A DNA stretch of 33,539 nt from a virus. Of this stretch, positions 1 to 8,244 are shown in pieces. The position numbers and the translations under genes were made by a program. The first letter of the stretch is position 1; each line of letters starts with the position of its first letter. Below the pieces are notes generated by a model. That model saw nothing but the letters and a program-made list of their open reading frames with translations. It was not told where the DNA came from and ran no database searches. The stretch covers positions 1 through 33,539 of the IMG/VR virus record IMGVR_UViG_3300032236_000062. One strand, written 5' to 3'.

Positions 1-123
1 GCATGAAGCCTGTATTTATGAGATTTGGGATAAAACAACAGGTGAAGTTATTTGGTTATCAAAGTCGATGGGTAAAATCCTTGACACTAAACCTGACCCA
101 CTCAAGTTAGAAAACTTTTGGCC
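1..123. repeat. Terminal direct repeat, left copy (contig overlap)
   Basis: The first 123 bases are identical to 33417-33539. The repeat sits inside the portal gene and preserves its frame when the ends are joined (710 nt from the right end plus 1561 nt from the left end is 757 codons). It is therefore better explained as the overlap of a circular assembly or a circularly permuted (headful-packaged) genome than as a true physical terminal repeat. Its length may simply reflect the assembler's k-mer size. Confidence 0.95.
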
Positions 124-1561
124 ATGCCCTAAACCGTTATACGCAACAATTACCACAGATTCATTGATTCCTGTACCTGATTTTGCGTTATATCAAGACC
201 AAGCTAGACAGTTAGATACTCTTGCAGACCGTATTGATGGCTTTATTCAGGCATTAAAGGTGCGTGGTGTGTACGATGCATCAGAGCCTAGCTTACAACG
301 TCTATTTACTGAAGGCGAGAACAATACATTGCTTCCAATTAAGAATTGGGGAGCATTTGCTGAGAAGCAAGGTATGGCAGGAGCTATTAATTTGGTGGAT
401 ATTACCCCAATTGCTTCAGCTTTACAAATGTCTTACACAGCGATGGATCAGGTCAAAAACCAAATCTACGAGATTATGGGGATTGCTGATATTCAGAGGG
501 GTCAAACAGATCCTAATGAAACACTTGGCGCACAAATCATTAAGAGTAACAACGCTTCAGGTCGTTTAAAGACAATGCAACATTCAGTTGTAGATTTTGC
601 TACTAGCTTGTTATCTATAAAAGCGCAGATTATCTGCAATCACTTTACTGAAGACACAATTATTAAGATTTCAGGGGCAATGCAGTTATCGCCTCAAGAT
701 CAGATGCTGATTCCACAGGCTTTAGAGCTATTAAAGAACGAACCAGCTAAAAACTTCCGTATTGAAGTAACTTCTGATTCAATGATTTTTCAGGATGAGC
801 AACAAGAAAAACAAAATCGTGTTGAATTTTTAAGTGCTGTTAGTTCATTTATGCAATCTGCGTTACCAACTGCTCAACAAGCACCTGAATTAACACCATT
901 ACTAATGGAAATGCTCAAGTTTGGTGTAACTGCGTTTAAAGCTGGTAAGGGCATGGAAGGTCTTATTGATGAGACTGCCGATAAGTTTAGAGAACAAGCT
1001 AAACAAATGGAAGGTCAACCTAAACCTCCGTCTCCTGAACAACAGAAAATGCAAATGGAAATGCAATTGGCTCAAGCTAAGATGCAAGCCCAGCAACAAC
1101 AAGCACAGCAAGCTGCACAACTTGAACAGCAAAAAATTGCTATGCAAATGGAACTTGAAAAGGCTAAACAAGAATACCAAGCACAAGAAAATCAGCTTAA
1201 ATTCCAGTTGGAAGATCAACGTAATAGATCACAAGCCGAGATGGATTTAAAAGTAGCGCAGATGAAGATGATGACCGAGCGCAATACACAAGTTTTATTA
1301 GCCCACATTAACAACGGTGCTAAGATAGAAACTGCTCGTATATCTGCTGGTGTTGACGATGGACTACAAGCATATATGACTGAAGAAGATATGGCTAAAT
1401 CGATGGAACATCCTCTTGCACCTATTGCTCAAGCTATTGAACAAGGTAATCAACAAATGACACAGGCACTAGGTCAAATCATGCAAACAATGAATGAAAA
1501 TCAGAATAGACCTAAACAAGTATTAAGGGGCGCAGACGGTCGCATTGTTGGTGTACAGTAA
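2..1561 (+). CDS. Portal protein, C-terminal part (joins 32707-33539)
   Basis: This is the 3' part of the portal gene, open from the first bases of the window. The ATG at 68 is only the first in-frame methionine and not the real start, because codons 2-67 continue the frame of the gene that begins at 32707. Joined across the circle the protein is 756 residues, normal for podovirus portals of this type. The central part includes YTAMDQVKNQIYEIMGIADI, typical of the portal region lining the channel. The last third (about 950-1300) is a long Gln/Met/Lys-rich coiled coil, as in many podovirus portals. The portal forms the dodecameric DNA channel at one capsid vertex and docks terminase. The stop overlaps the next start (TAATG). 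Confidence 0.93.
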   Translation, partial: HEACIYEIWDKTTGEVIWLSKSMGKILDTKPDPLKLENFWPCPKPLYATITTDSLIPVPDFALYQDQARQLDTLADRIDGFIQALKVRGVYDASEPSLQRLFTEGENNTLLPIKNWGAFAEKQGMAGAINLVDITPIASALQMSYTAMDQVKNQIYEIMGIADIQRGQTDPNETLGAQIIKSNNASGRLKTMQHSVVDFATSLLSIKAQIICNHFTEDTIIKISGAMQLSPQDQMLIPQALELLKNEPAKNFRIEVTSDSMIFQDEQQEKQNRVEFLSAVSSFMQSALPTAQQAPELTPLLMEMLKFGVTAFKAGKGMEGLIDETADKFREQAKQMEGQPKPPSPEQQKMQMEMQLAQAKMQAQQQQAQQAAQLEQQKIAMQMELEKAKQEYQAQENQLKFQLEDQRNRSQAEMDLKVAQMKMMTERNTQVLLAHINNGAKIETARISAGVDDGLQAYMTEEDMAKSMEHPLAPIAQAIEQGNQQMTQALGQIMQTMNENQNRPKQVLRGADGRIVGVQ

Positions 1562-2043
1562 TGATTACACAAGAACAAGTCCTGAAATTACTTGAATACA
1601 AAGATGGTATTTTGTATTGGAAATCAATGCCATACAAGCGCAATGACCTTATTGGTACTGAAGCTGGAACATTAGACTGTGACCGTAGGCAAATTACTAT
1701 TAACAAAAAGCATTACAAGACACATCGACTTGTATATCTTATGTTTTATGGATATATACCTAAAGAAATAGACCATATTGACGGTAATTCATTAAATAAT
1801 CGAATTGAAAATTTACGCCCTGCAAGCCGTTCTGAACAATGTTGCAATACTAAATTAAGAAAAAACAGTACTAGCGGAATCAAAGGCGTTACTTGGGATA
1901 AATCAAGAAATAAATGGATAGTTTCAATTAATAAAGACAAAAAAACGATGTTTAGAGGTCGTTTTGATGACCTTGAATTGGCTCAACTTGTAGCCGTTGA
2001 AGCTAGAAATAAATATCATGGAGATTTTGCCAAATGGCTATAA
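1561..2043 (+). CDS. HNH homing endonuclease with AP2 domain
   Basis: A free-standing 160-residue homing endonuclease. The HNH core has a His-Arg pair at 55-56 followed by DHIDGNSLNNRIENL at 71-85 (the N and distal positions of the ββα-metal fold). A CC pair lies at 94-95. Residues about 105-157 form an AP2-type DNA-binding domain (SGIKGVTWDKSRNKW, then RGRFDDLELA). Such enzymes cut phage DNA lacking the insertion and copy themselves in by repair. The gene is wedged between portal and fibre with a TAATG overlap upstream and a 10-base overlap with the fibre gene downstream, so it appears to be an invader that now uses the host operon's translation. Confidence 0.92.
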   Translation: MITQEQVLKLLEYKDGILYWKSMPYKRNDLIGTEAGTLDCDRRQITINKKHYKTHRLVYLMFYGYIPKEIDHIDGNSLNNRIENLRPASRSEQCCNTKLRKNSTSGIKGVTWDKSRNKWIVSINKDKKTMFRGRFDDLELAQLVAVEARNKYHGDFAKWL

Positions 2044-4019
2044 CCGTAAAACATAAGTTTGTAAGTGCTATTCCTGATGCTGGCGATCCTACGATTGTTC
2101 AACCGTCCAACTGGAATGATGACCATCAATTAACAGGTCAAGTTCCTATTGCGAATGGTGGAACTGGTGCTAGTACAGCAAATGATAGTTTTAATGCTCT
2201 TGCGCCTAGTCAGACAGGTAATTCAGGTAAGTATCTAACTACTGATGGTTCTAATACGTCTTGGGCTACAAATCCGTTAGGAACTGTCACAAGTGTAGCA
2301 ACAGGCACAGGATTAACTGGTGGCCCAATCACTACAAGTGGAACAATCTCTATTGATAGTACGGTTGCAACACTTACAGGTACACAAACGCTGACAAACA
2401 AGACTTTAACTATACCAGTTCAAAGTAGTTATGAAACATTTACACCAATTGCTGCTCCAAGTTATGCCGAAGGAGAAATATGGTATGACAGCACACAAAA
2501 AGCATTAACTTATTACAACGATGTAACTAATAATCAGGTTCATATTGGGCAAGAAGTCCAATTAAAAGTTATTAATAACACAGGTTCTAGTATTGCTAAT
2601 GGAACACCTGTATATGTAACAGGCACATCTAGTGGTCAAAGTTATCCTAATATTGCTCTTGCTCAAGCAAATGCTGCAAGCACTTCTGCTGTTTTGGGAT
2701 TAACAAATGGAACTATAGCATCAGGTGCTGTGGGTTATGTATGTACTGCAGGACTGCTAACTCCTTGCAATACAGGATCATTTTCAGTAGGACAGGTCTT
2801 ATATTTGAGTCCTTATTCTGCTGGTCAACTAATGAATACAGTTCCTCCAACAGGATATGCAGTTCAAGTAGGTGTGGTGGCTTACGCAAATACCCCTAAT
2901 GGCTCTATTTACGTTAAACAAACAACTCCTTTAGCAGTTTCAGCATCTACAATTGTAGGTCAAGTTGCACTAGCTAATGGTGGGACTAATGCTAATTTAA
3001 CGGCATCTGCTGGTTCTGTACCTTATTCAACATCAACAGCTTTAGCATTATCTGCTGTAGGTACTAGCGGTCAAGTTTTAACCTCACAAGGCACGTCAGC
3101 ACCAACTTGGACAACACCAACAACAGGTACAGTTACAAGTGTTGCTGCAACTGGTGGGACAGGAATTAGCGTAACAGGTAGCCCAATTACTTCTAGTGGC
3201 ACATTAACAATTACTAATACTGCTCCTGATCAAACAGTTGCAATTAATAGCGGTACTGGAATTAGCGTCACAGGAACTTATCCTAACTTTACAGTTACAA
3301 ATACAAGCCCATCTTCAGGTGGTACGGTAACTTCTGTAACAGGTACAGCACCAATTAGTTCTAGTGGTGGTAATACACCTGCTATATCGATTAGTCAGGC
3401 AACGACATCAACTAATGGTTATTTAAGTTCTACCGACTGGAATACGTTTAATAACAAACAACCTGCTGGCACTTATGTCAATTCGGTATCTGCAACGTCA
3501 CCTATCACAAGTACAGGTGGAGTTACTCCGACTATTGCTATTCCTGTTGCTTCTGCATCTGCGAATGGATATTTAAGTTCAACCGATTGGACAACATTTA
3601 ACAATAAAGGTAGTGGAACTGTAACTAGTGTTACAGGAACTTCACCTATTATTTCTAGCGGTGGAGCAACTCCTGCTATTAGCATTCCTGCTGCAACATC
3701 AAGCGTTAATGGTTATCTTACAAGTACAGATTGGACAACTTTTAATAATAAAGCCAATTCTTTTACATATACGACTAATTACATTCCTTATGGTCAAGGA
3801 ACTACTACACCTAATCAAGCAAGTAATTTTACTTTTGATGGTACAACTCAATCTGCACCGATTCAACGAGCAAGTAATGGTATTGTAGTGAATAACAAGA
3901 CTATATCTGCAAGTTACACAATAGCAAGTGGTGATTCAGGAATGTCAGTCGGGCCAGTCACAGTAGCAACAGGTCAAACAGTCACAGTCGCTAGTGGGTC
4001 TCGCTGGGTAGTTCTGTAA
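2034..4019 (+). CDS. Tail fibre / receptor-binding structural protein
   Basis: A 661-residue Gly/Ser/Thr-rich fibre. The N-terminus (MAITVKHKFVSAIPDAGDPT, then QPSNWNDDHQLTG) is the familiar virion-attachment segment of many phage fibres, followed by IANGGTGA-type and GTVTSVATGTGL-type trimeric shaft motifs. Three near-identical units of about 50 residues containing NGYLSSTDWTTFNNK occupy the distal shaft. The last ~45 residues (GMSVGPVTV... ending SRWVVL) form a tip shared with the product of 16217-16717. It is predicted to be a homotrimer on the virion surface that contacts the host. Its place directly after portal/HNH, away from the main fibre cluster, is unusual. The ATG overlaps the HNH gene end. 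Confidence 0.85.
   Translation: MAITVKHKFVSAIPDAGDPTIVQPSNWNDDHQLTGQVPIANGGTGASTANDSFNALAPSQTGNSGKYLTTDGSNTSWATNPLGTVTSVATGTGLTGGPITTSGTISIDSTVATLTGTQTLTNKTLTIPVQSSYETFTPIAAPSYAEGEIWYDSTQKALTYYNDVTNNQVHIGQEVQLKVINNTGSSIANGTPVYVTGTSSGQSYPNIALAQANAASTSAVLGLTNGTIASGAVGYVCTAGLLTPCNTGSFSVGQVLYLSPYSAGQLMNTVPPTGYAVQVGVVAYANTPNGSIYVKQTTPLAVSASTIVGQVALANGGTNANLTASAGSVPYSTSTALALSAVGTSGQVLTSQGTSAPTWTTPTTGTVTSVAATGGTGISVTGSPITSSGTLTITNTAPDQTVAINSGTGISVTGTYPNFTVTNTSPSSGGTVTSVTGTAPISSSGGNTPAISISQATTSTNGYLSSTDWNTFNNKQPAGTYVNSVSATSPITSTGGVTPTIAIPVASASANGYLSSTDWTTFNNKGSGTVTSVTGTSPIISSGGATPAISIPAATSSVNGYLTSTDWTTFNNKANSFTYTTNYIPYGQGTTTPNQASNFTFDGTTQSAPIQRASNGIVVNNKTISASYTIASGDSGMSVGPVTVATGQTVTVASGSRWVVL
3325..3752 (+). 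repeat. Three in-frame fibre-shaft repeats (~48-50 codons each)
   Basis: Three tandem coding units of the form TSVTGT-PI-SSGG-TPAI-I-A-S-NGYLSSTDW-TFNNK. The L(S/T)STDW codons start at 3423, 3573 and 3717, giving periods of 150 and 144 bp. DNA identity between copies is clearly reduced at third positions, so the repeat is old and selected at the protein level. Such arrays change fibre length by recombination. Confidence 0.85.
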
Positions 4020-4495
4020 TGTTTGCAACAGCTTTTCAAGCTAATGCGTTTCAAAACAATGCGTTTCAGATAGCAGGATCGCCTACCCCTACAAAAACAG
4101 GTGGTGATGATGCTTGGATTACCAAAGAAGAATTACGCAGAATACAAAAACTCCAACAAAAAATAGCCTTACGTCAACGCAAACTTGAGCAATCCGTAAA
4201 AGATGCTAATGCTTTCCGTAAAGATGCTATTCGCAACTTGGTTGATCCTAAACCTGTTGCTAAAGTTAAGCAAAGTAAAGTACAATTAAAACAAGAGGTT
4301 GAAGCTGATATACCGTTAGCTGAAACAGAGGAATTACAACGGTCTATCGCCTACCTTGAACGACAACTGGATAATCTCCAACAGGCGGTGGCACAAAGAC
4401 AAGAATACGCTCGATTACAAGCGCATTTAAGAATATTGGAAGCCAAACGTCTAGCGGAACTAGATGATGAGGAAACCATATTATTACTAATGTAG
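4019..4495 (+). CDS. Coiled-coil virion-associated protein (hypothetical)
   Basis: A 158-residue protein with a short FQANAFQNNAFQ repeat at residues 6-17, a motif that recurs at the start of small proteins next to phage fibre genes. The rest is a long charged heptad-rich helix (about residues 35-150, RRIQKLQQKIALRQRKLEQS and later ERQLDNLQQAVAQRQ), predicted coiled coil. It ends in LLLM. TAATG overlap with the fibre gene suggests coupled translation and a fibre-related role, perhaps adaptor or assembly factor. No enzyme motif is visible. Its end contains the ribosome-binding site of the next gene. Confidence 0.75.
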   Translation: MFATAFQANAFQNNAFQIAGSPTPTKTGGDDAWITKEELRRIQKLQQKIALRQRKLEQSVKDANAFRKDAIRNLVDPKPVAKVKQSKVQLKQEVEADIPLAETEELQRSIAYLERQLDNLQQAVAQRQEYARLQAHLRILEAKRLAELDDEETILLLM

Positions 4496-5382
4496 ATCAC
4501 CAATATAAATTAGCATACGAGCATCTTCACGCAGGTCGTTACGAACAAGGATTTAAACTATTTGAGTATCGTTGGCATCCTGAAATATCAGAAAAACAAG
4601 ATAAACCGTATGCACCATCTTTAAAAAATGTTCCTGTTTGGCGAGGCGAATCGTTATTGGGAAAAACTATTACTGTTCAAATGGAACAAGGATTTGGTGA
4701 CATTATTATGTTTGCTAGATTTTTGCCAGCATTAAAAGTTTTAGGTGCAAAAAAAGTAATTGTTTTGCAAGAAAGTTCGTTGCATTATTTGTTAGGTCAA
4801 ATGGAATGTATTGATCGCTTTACAAACATAATAGAAGATAAAGAAGCAATCAATTCTGATTATTGGATAGGTTCAATGTCTTTACCTTATTACATCAGTT
4901 TAATGCACCCATCTGTTAAATCATTATTTCCAGTTAATAAAAATAAAATTGTAGGATCAGAAGGTTATTTTCATGCTATTCCTAGCAATATTCCAAGCAA
5001 AATAGGTGTTAATTGGGAGGCATCTAAACAAATTTTGTATTACATCAAGTCAATTGATATGCGAGAAATGGAAAAACTTGTTGGTTTTGATTGTTATAGT
5101 TTAAATCCAAATACAGAAGGAATATTTAATTCATTGCCTGATGACGGATGGAAAAAAGATTGGGTAAAAACAGCATCACATATAAAAGCCTGTAAGGGAA
5201 TTGTGACTGTAGATACTGGAACTGCACATTTGGCTGGTGCGTTAGGTGTTAAAACCATTGTTTTATTACCCAAAGAAGAATTTGTTTGTTGGCGATGGAA
5301 AAATGCTCGTTGGTATGATTCTGTTGTTTGTTTACGACCTCATGAGTATGATCAAGTACCTGAATTAATAAGGAGAATGTAA
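4480..5382 (+). CDS. TPR-glycosyltransferase (GT9-like), probable AUU start
   Basis: A glycosyltransferase of the tetratricopeptide/GT9-like kind. From an ATT start at 4480 it has 300 residues. Residues about 5-35 resemble a TPR (YKLAYEHLHAGRYEQGFKLF, EYRW), then VPVWRGESLLGKTITV, EQGFGD at ~69-74 and VDTGTAHLAGALG at ~244-256, the nucleotide-sugar-binding signature. No in-frame ATG, GTG or TTG exists between the upstream in-frame stop (4468-4470) and TTG 4657, although family-conserved sequence lies in that stretch. GAGGA at 4469-4473 is six bases before ATT 4480, so AUU initiation is the best reading. TTG 4657 would delete the conserved N-terminus. The substrate is unknown; it may glycosylate a virion protein or host surface. 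Confidence 0.75.
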   Translation: MITNVDHQYKLAYEHLHAGRYEQGFKLFEYRWHPEISEKQDKPYAPSLKNVPVWRGESLLGKTITVQMEQGFGDIIMFARFLPALKVLGAKKVIVLQESSLHYLLGQMECIDRFTNIIEDKEAINSDYWIGSMSLPYYISLMHPSVKSLFPVNKNKIVGSEGYFHAIPSNIPSKIGVNWEASKQILYYIKSIDMREMEKLVGFDCYSLNPNTEGIFNSLPDDGWKKDWVKTASHIKACKGIVTVDTGTAHLAGALGVKTIVLLPKEEFVCWRWKNARWYDSVVCLRPHEYDQVPELIRRM

Positions 5383-5780
5383 TGGCAATTGTAAAAGTAC
5401 AAAAATGTTGCCCTTTATGCAAGAGTGACTATGTTGCAATTGACGAAGCGCAATTAAGTGACAAAGAAAAATATCTGTTGTACTGGAATTATGAGTTAGG
5501 CACACCTGAAGCAGAACAAGCATGGAAAGAAAAAGAAGCCATGCAACCCCAAAAAGCTCCTGACGTAATTCCTGATATTCAAGGTCATATATCAATGGCT
5601 GATGGCTCTTGGGTATCTAGTCGGTCTAAGCATCGTGAAAACCTTAAACGCAATAACTGTATCGAAATAGGTAATGATGTACCCATGCAACAGAAAAAAC
5701 ACGAATTTTCTACTAAAGACAATGAAGCTAGAAAACGTCAAATCGCTGAAATAGCATATTCAAAACTTAACTATAGATAG
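5382..5780 (+). CDS. Conserved phage protein with Cys pair, head-gene region
   Basis: A 132-residue protein of a family often found just upstream of podovirus scaffold and capsid genes. The N-terminus holds a possible metal knuckle (CCPLC at residues 9-13). The middle has the family's DIQGHISMADGSWVSSRSKH segment, followed by HREN and a conserved GND. The remainder is basic and helical. AGGAG lies 7 bases before the ATG, which overlaps the upstream stop (TAATG). Function is unknown. Position argues for a head-assembly or virion role and the Cys-rich start for metal binding. Confidence 0.75.
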   Translation: MAIVKVQKCCPLCKSDYVAIDEAQLSDKEKYLLYWNYELGTPEAEQAWKEKEAMQPQKAPDVIPDIQGHISMADGSWVSSRSKHRENLKRNNCIEIGNDVPMQQKKHEFSTKDNEARKRQIAEIAYSKLNYR

Positions 5781-5788
5781 GAATCGCC

Positions 5789-6841
5789 ATGTCAGAAGAA
5801 TTAGAAAGCCGTAGGGATATGTTAGAAGCAGCACTTGAACAGGCTGAAGAAGGTACTTTAGAAGCTCCTGAAGAAAAAGAAATTGAGGTTGATGATGACC
5901 CAATTGAAGCTGAAGAACAATCTCGGGATGAACAGGGTAGATTTACTTCTGCAGATGAACCTGAAGAAGAATTACAGGCAGATTCTGTAGAAGAAGAACC
6001 AGTAGAAGAAGTTAAAAAACCGACTACTTGGAAAAAAGAATATGTAGACGTTTGGGAAAAAATGAAAGAAGGCAAACCTCTTGACCAACAAGAATTTGCT
6101 AAGTTTGCTGATTATGCTAACCAACGTGAAGCTGAATATAAGCGTGGTGTATCTGCTTACAAGGCTGAGGCTGACAATGCTAGACAGTTAACGGAAGCAA
6201 TAGGGCCATTTATTCCTGAATTACAAGCGCAAAATATTCACCCTGTGGCATGGATTAATAACTTGGGTAGAGCGCATATGATTCTATCTAAAGCCCCATA
6301 TCAGGAAAAGGTGCAGATGTTTCATAGACTTGCACAAGATTATGGAATACAATTGAACCAAGACGGCATACAAATGCCTGAGCAACAATATGTTGATCCT
6401 TATCAACAACAGTTAATGCAACAACTTCAAGCTACCCAGCAACAAGTGCAGCAACTGTCAGCGATTAGGGAACAAGAAGAAAATGCTCGATTAAACCAAG
6501 AAATCAATCGAGTAAGTAGTGACAGAGAGCGGTTTCCGCACTTTGAGATGGTAAGGGAAGATATGGCTCAATTACTTGAGCGTGGTTTAGCCCAAGACCT
6601 AGAATCGGCTTATGCAAAAGCGGTGCGTATGAACGATGAAGCATATAAGTTGGAGACGGATAGACTCCTGAAAACAACCAGTATGCAAGCATCTAAGGCA
6701 CAACAAGTAGCAAAAGCTAAAGCAACTGCTGTTAGTCCACGATCATCTACACCTAGTGGTCAAGTGTCTAAAGGAGATGCAAAGGATAGACGTTCATTAA
6801 TTGCCGAACAATTAGGGCAAGCGATGGACGGTCGGGTTTAA
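5789..6841 (+). CDS. Capsid scaffolding protein
   Basis: A 350-residue, strongly acidic protein (residues 1-75 mostly Glu/Asp, including EEPVEEVKKPTTWKKEYVDVW), followed by a helical Gln-rich region (about 205-240) and a basic, Ala/Lys-rich C-terminus. This charge pattern and the position directly before the major capsid gene match podovirus scaffolding proteins, which guide procapsid assembly and then leave. The segment WKKEYVDVWEKMKEGKPLDQ is typical of this scaffold group. The C-terminal basic tail would bind the coat protein. No protease motif was seen. Confidence 0.85.
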   Translation: MSEELESRRDMLEAALEQAEEGTLEAPEEKEIEVDDDPIEAEEQSRDEQGRFTSADEPEEELQADSVEEEPVEEVKKPTTWKKEYVDVWEKMKEGKPLDQQEFAKFADYANQREAEYKRGVSAYKAEADNARQLTEAIGPFIPELQAQNIHPVAWINNLGRAHMILSKAPYQEKVQMFHRLAQDYGIQLNQDGIQMPEQQYVDPYQQQLMQQLQATQQQVQQLSAIREQEENARLNQEINRVSSDRERFPHFEMVREDMAQLLERGLAQDLESAYAKAVRMNDEAYKLETDRLLKTTSMQASKAQQVAKAKATAVSPRSSTPSGQVSKGDAKDRRSLIAEQLGQAMDGRV

Positions 6842-6864
6842 CTTAACTTTATAAAGGAAATATC

Positions 6865-7845
6865 ATGGCATTCGCAAATAGCGCAATTACCGATATTATC
6901 GCTACCACCATTCAAAGTCGTAGCGGAGTATTGGCAGATAACTTAACACAAAACAACGCAATCCTACAAAGATTGAACTCTAAAGGTAACGTACGCCCAT
7001 TTTCAGGCGGTAACGTAATCTTAGAAGAAATCATGTACAACGATCCAAATACTAACAACGCTAACTCTTATAGTGGCTACGAAGTATTGAACATTACTCC
7101 TGATAGCCCAATTAGTGCTGCTCAGTTCTCTATTACTCAGTACGCAGATAGCGTAACAATGAGTGGTTTAGAAATGTTACAAAATAGTTCTAAAGAAGCA
7201 ATCATCGACTTGTTAGATGGTCGTATGCAAGTTTCTGAAGCTCGCTTGTTAAACCGTATCTCAGGTGACTTGTTCCTTGATGGTACAGGTAATGGCGGTA
7301 AGAACATTACTGGTTTAGCTGCAGCTGTATCAACTTCACCTACAAGCGGTACTTATGGTGGTATTAATCGTGCAAACTGGACATTTTGGCAGAACCAAGC
7401 AACTACAGGTGCTACTTCTTCCACAACTATCCAAGCTGCAATGACTACTGCTGCTATCAAGTCTGTTCGTGGAACTGATAAAGTAGACTTAATCGTAGCT
7501 GGTAACACTTTGTATCAATACTATGTTGCTTCTTTACAGGCTATTCAGCGTATCGCTGGTGTTGAAGAAGGCGCAGCAGGTTTTGCATCATTAAAGTTCT
7601 ACGGTGGCGGTATGTCTGCTGACGTTGTACTTGGTGGTGGTTACGGAGCGCAGGAAACTGCAACTTATATGTATTTGTTAAACACAAACTACATATTCTT
7701 CCGCCCACACAAAGAGCGTAATTTCGTTCCTATCGGTGGCGAGCGTCAATCTATTAACCAAGATGCTATTGTTAAGTTATATGGCTGGGCTGGTAACCTT
7801 ACTTGCTCTAATTCATTCTTACAAGGTGTCTTAACAGGCTCTTAA
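6865..7845 (+). CDS. Major capsid protein
   Basis: A 326-residue coat protein, presumably HK97-fold, in the standard place after the scaffold gene. Features are an N-terminal helix (SAITDIIATTIQSRSGVLAD), an E-loop-like region (GGNVILEEIMYND), the family motif LFLDGTGNGGKNITGL at about residues 134-149, and KSVRGTDKVDLIVAGNTLY in the A/P domain. Its codon choice is visibly more C-ending than its neighbours (AAC, TTC, ATC), as expected for the most highly expressed phage gene. AAAGGAAA precedes the ATG. A strong terminator follows one gene later. Confidence 0.93.
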   Translation: MAFANSAITDIIATTIQSRSGVLADNLTQNNAILQRLNSKGNVRPFSGGNVILEEIMYNDPNTNNANSYSGYEVLNITPDSPISAAQFSITQYADSVTMSGLEMLQNSSKEAIIDLLDGRMQVSEARLLNRISGDLFLDGTGNGGKNITGLAAAVSTSPTSGTYGGINRANWTFWQNQATTGATSSTTIQAAMTTAAIKSVRGTDKVDLIVAGNTLYQYYVASLQAIQRIAGVEEGAAGFASLKFYGGGMSADVVLGGGYGAQETATYMYLLNTNYIFFRPHKERNFVPIGGERQSINQDAIVKLYGWAGNLTCSNSFLQGVLTGS

Positions 7846-7868
7846 TCCATTAGAAAGGAAAAATTATC

Positions 7869-8162
7869 ATGGCTTATACAGTACTCCCTATCGCTGGTAC
7901 AGATTTGTACAATACAACTACTACAAATTTGAATTCTGCTGGCACAGCAATACCAACATTTGGCCCTTTAGGTGCTGAAACTTTTGGTTCAGATGGCTTG
8001 CGTTATGTTTTTGCACAAGCTGGTGTAGCAATTGCAGCATCAACAGCTACTTGCGTTATCAACGCATCAACATTCCAAGTTACTTTGGGTGCTGGTACAT
8101 ATATTGCAGGTGCTTCTATGGCATCAGGTGATTATGGTTGGTTTGGCAAGGCAAGTGTTTGA
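7869..8162 (+). CDS. Small capsid-associated protein (hypothetical)
   Basis: A 97-residue Ala/Gly/Thr-rich, probably all-beta protein without Lys in most of its length. It lies between the major capsid gene and the operon terminator, the usual place for head decoration or head-completion proteins. AGAAAGGAA precedes the ATG by a normal distance. It has no enzyme motif, and I assign the decoration role only from position and composition. Confidence 0.7.
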   Translation: MAYTVLPIAGTDLYNTTTTNLNSAGTAIPTFGPLGAETFGSDGLRYVFAQAGVAIAASTATCVINASTFQVTLGAGTYIAGASMASGDYGWFGKASV

Positions 8163-8186
8163 TTTTTAGTAGTTTTGTAGCATAAT

Positions 8187-8215
8187 AAAGGGGAGTCTTC
8201 GGATTCCCTTTTTTT
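8187..8215 (+). terminator. Intrinsic terminator after capsid operon
   Basis: GGGAGTC (8191-8197) pairs with GATTCCC (8202-8208) around a TTCG tetraloop closed by C-G, with one G-T wobble. The flanking AAAG extends the stem into the 7-T tract at 8209-8215. It would reduce transcription between the capsid genes and the tail module, giving a high capsid-to-tail ratio. Confidence 0.9.
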
Positions 8216-8244
8216 AACCCTTAATTCCTTGAGGAGATTTAAAT

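Noticed and set aside
1-123. Physical direct terminal repeats as in T7-like phages
   Set aside because: The repeat is very short and sits inside the portal coding sequence. A circular or permuted genome explains it better.
902-1219. Minus-strand frame opposite the portal Gln-rich region
   Set aside because: A shadow of the repetitive coding strand (Phe/Leu-rich complement), with no ribosome-binding site or neighbours on that strand.
68-1561. ATG at 68 as the start of a 497-residue gene
   Set aside because: The frame is open from position 2 and continues the portal gene that begins at 32707; the ATG is internal.
2034-4019. Diversity-generating retroelement target in the fibre
   Set aside because: There is no reverse transcriptase gene or template repeat in the genome. 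The repeats are shaft units.
4460-4500. Programmed -1 frameshift joining the coiled-coil gene to the glycosyltransferase
   Set aside because: No slippery heptamer is present, and the upstream protein ends naturally. A ribosome-binding site before ATT is a simpler reading.
4657-5382. TTG at 4657 as the glycosyltransferase start
   Set aside because: It would remove conserved upstream protein sequence, and the only purine-rich site is poorly spaced.
5767-6075. Minus-strand Ser-rich frame opposite the scaffold gene
   Set aside because: A shadow of the Glu-rich scaffold coding sequence.
8159-8186. Promoter TTGATT-16-CATAAT upstream of 8245
   Set aside because: The start point would fall inside the terminator hairpin, so it is unlikely to function.
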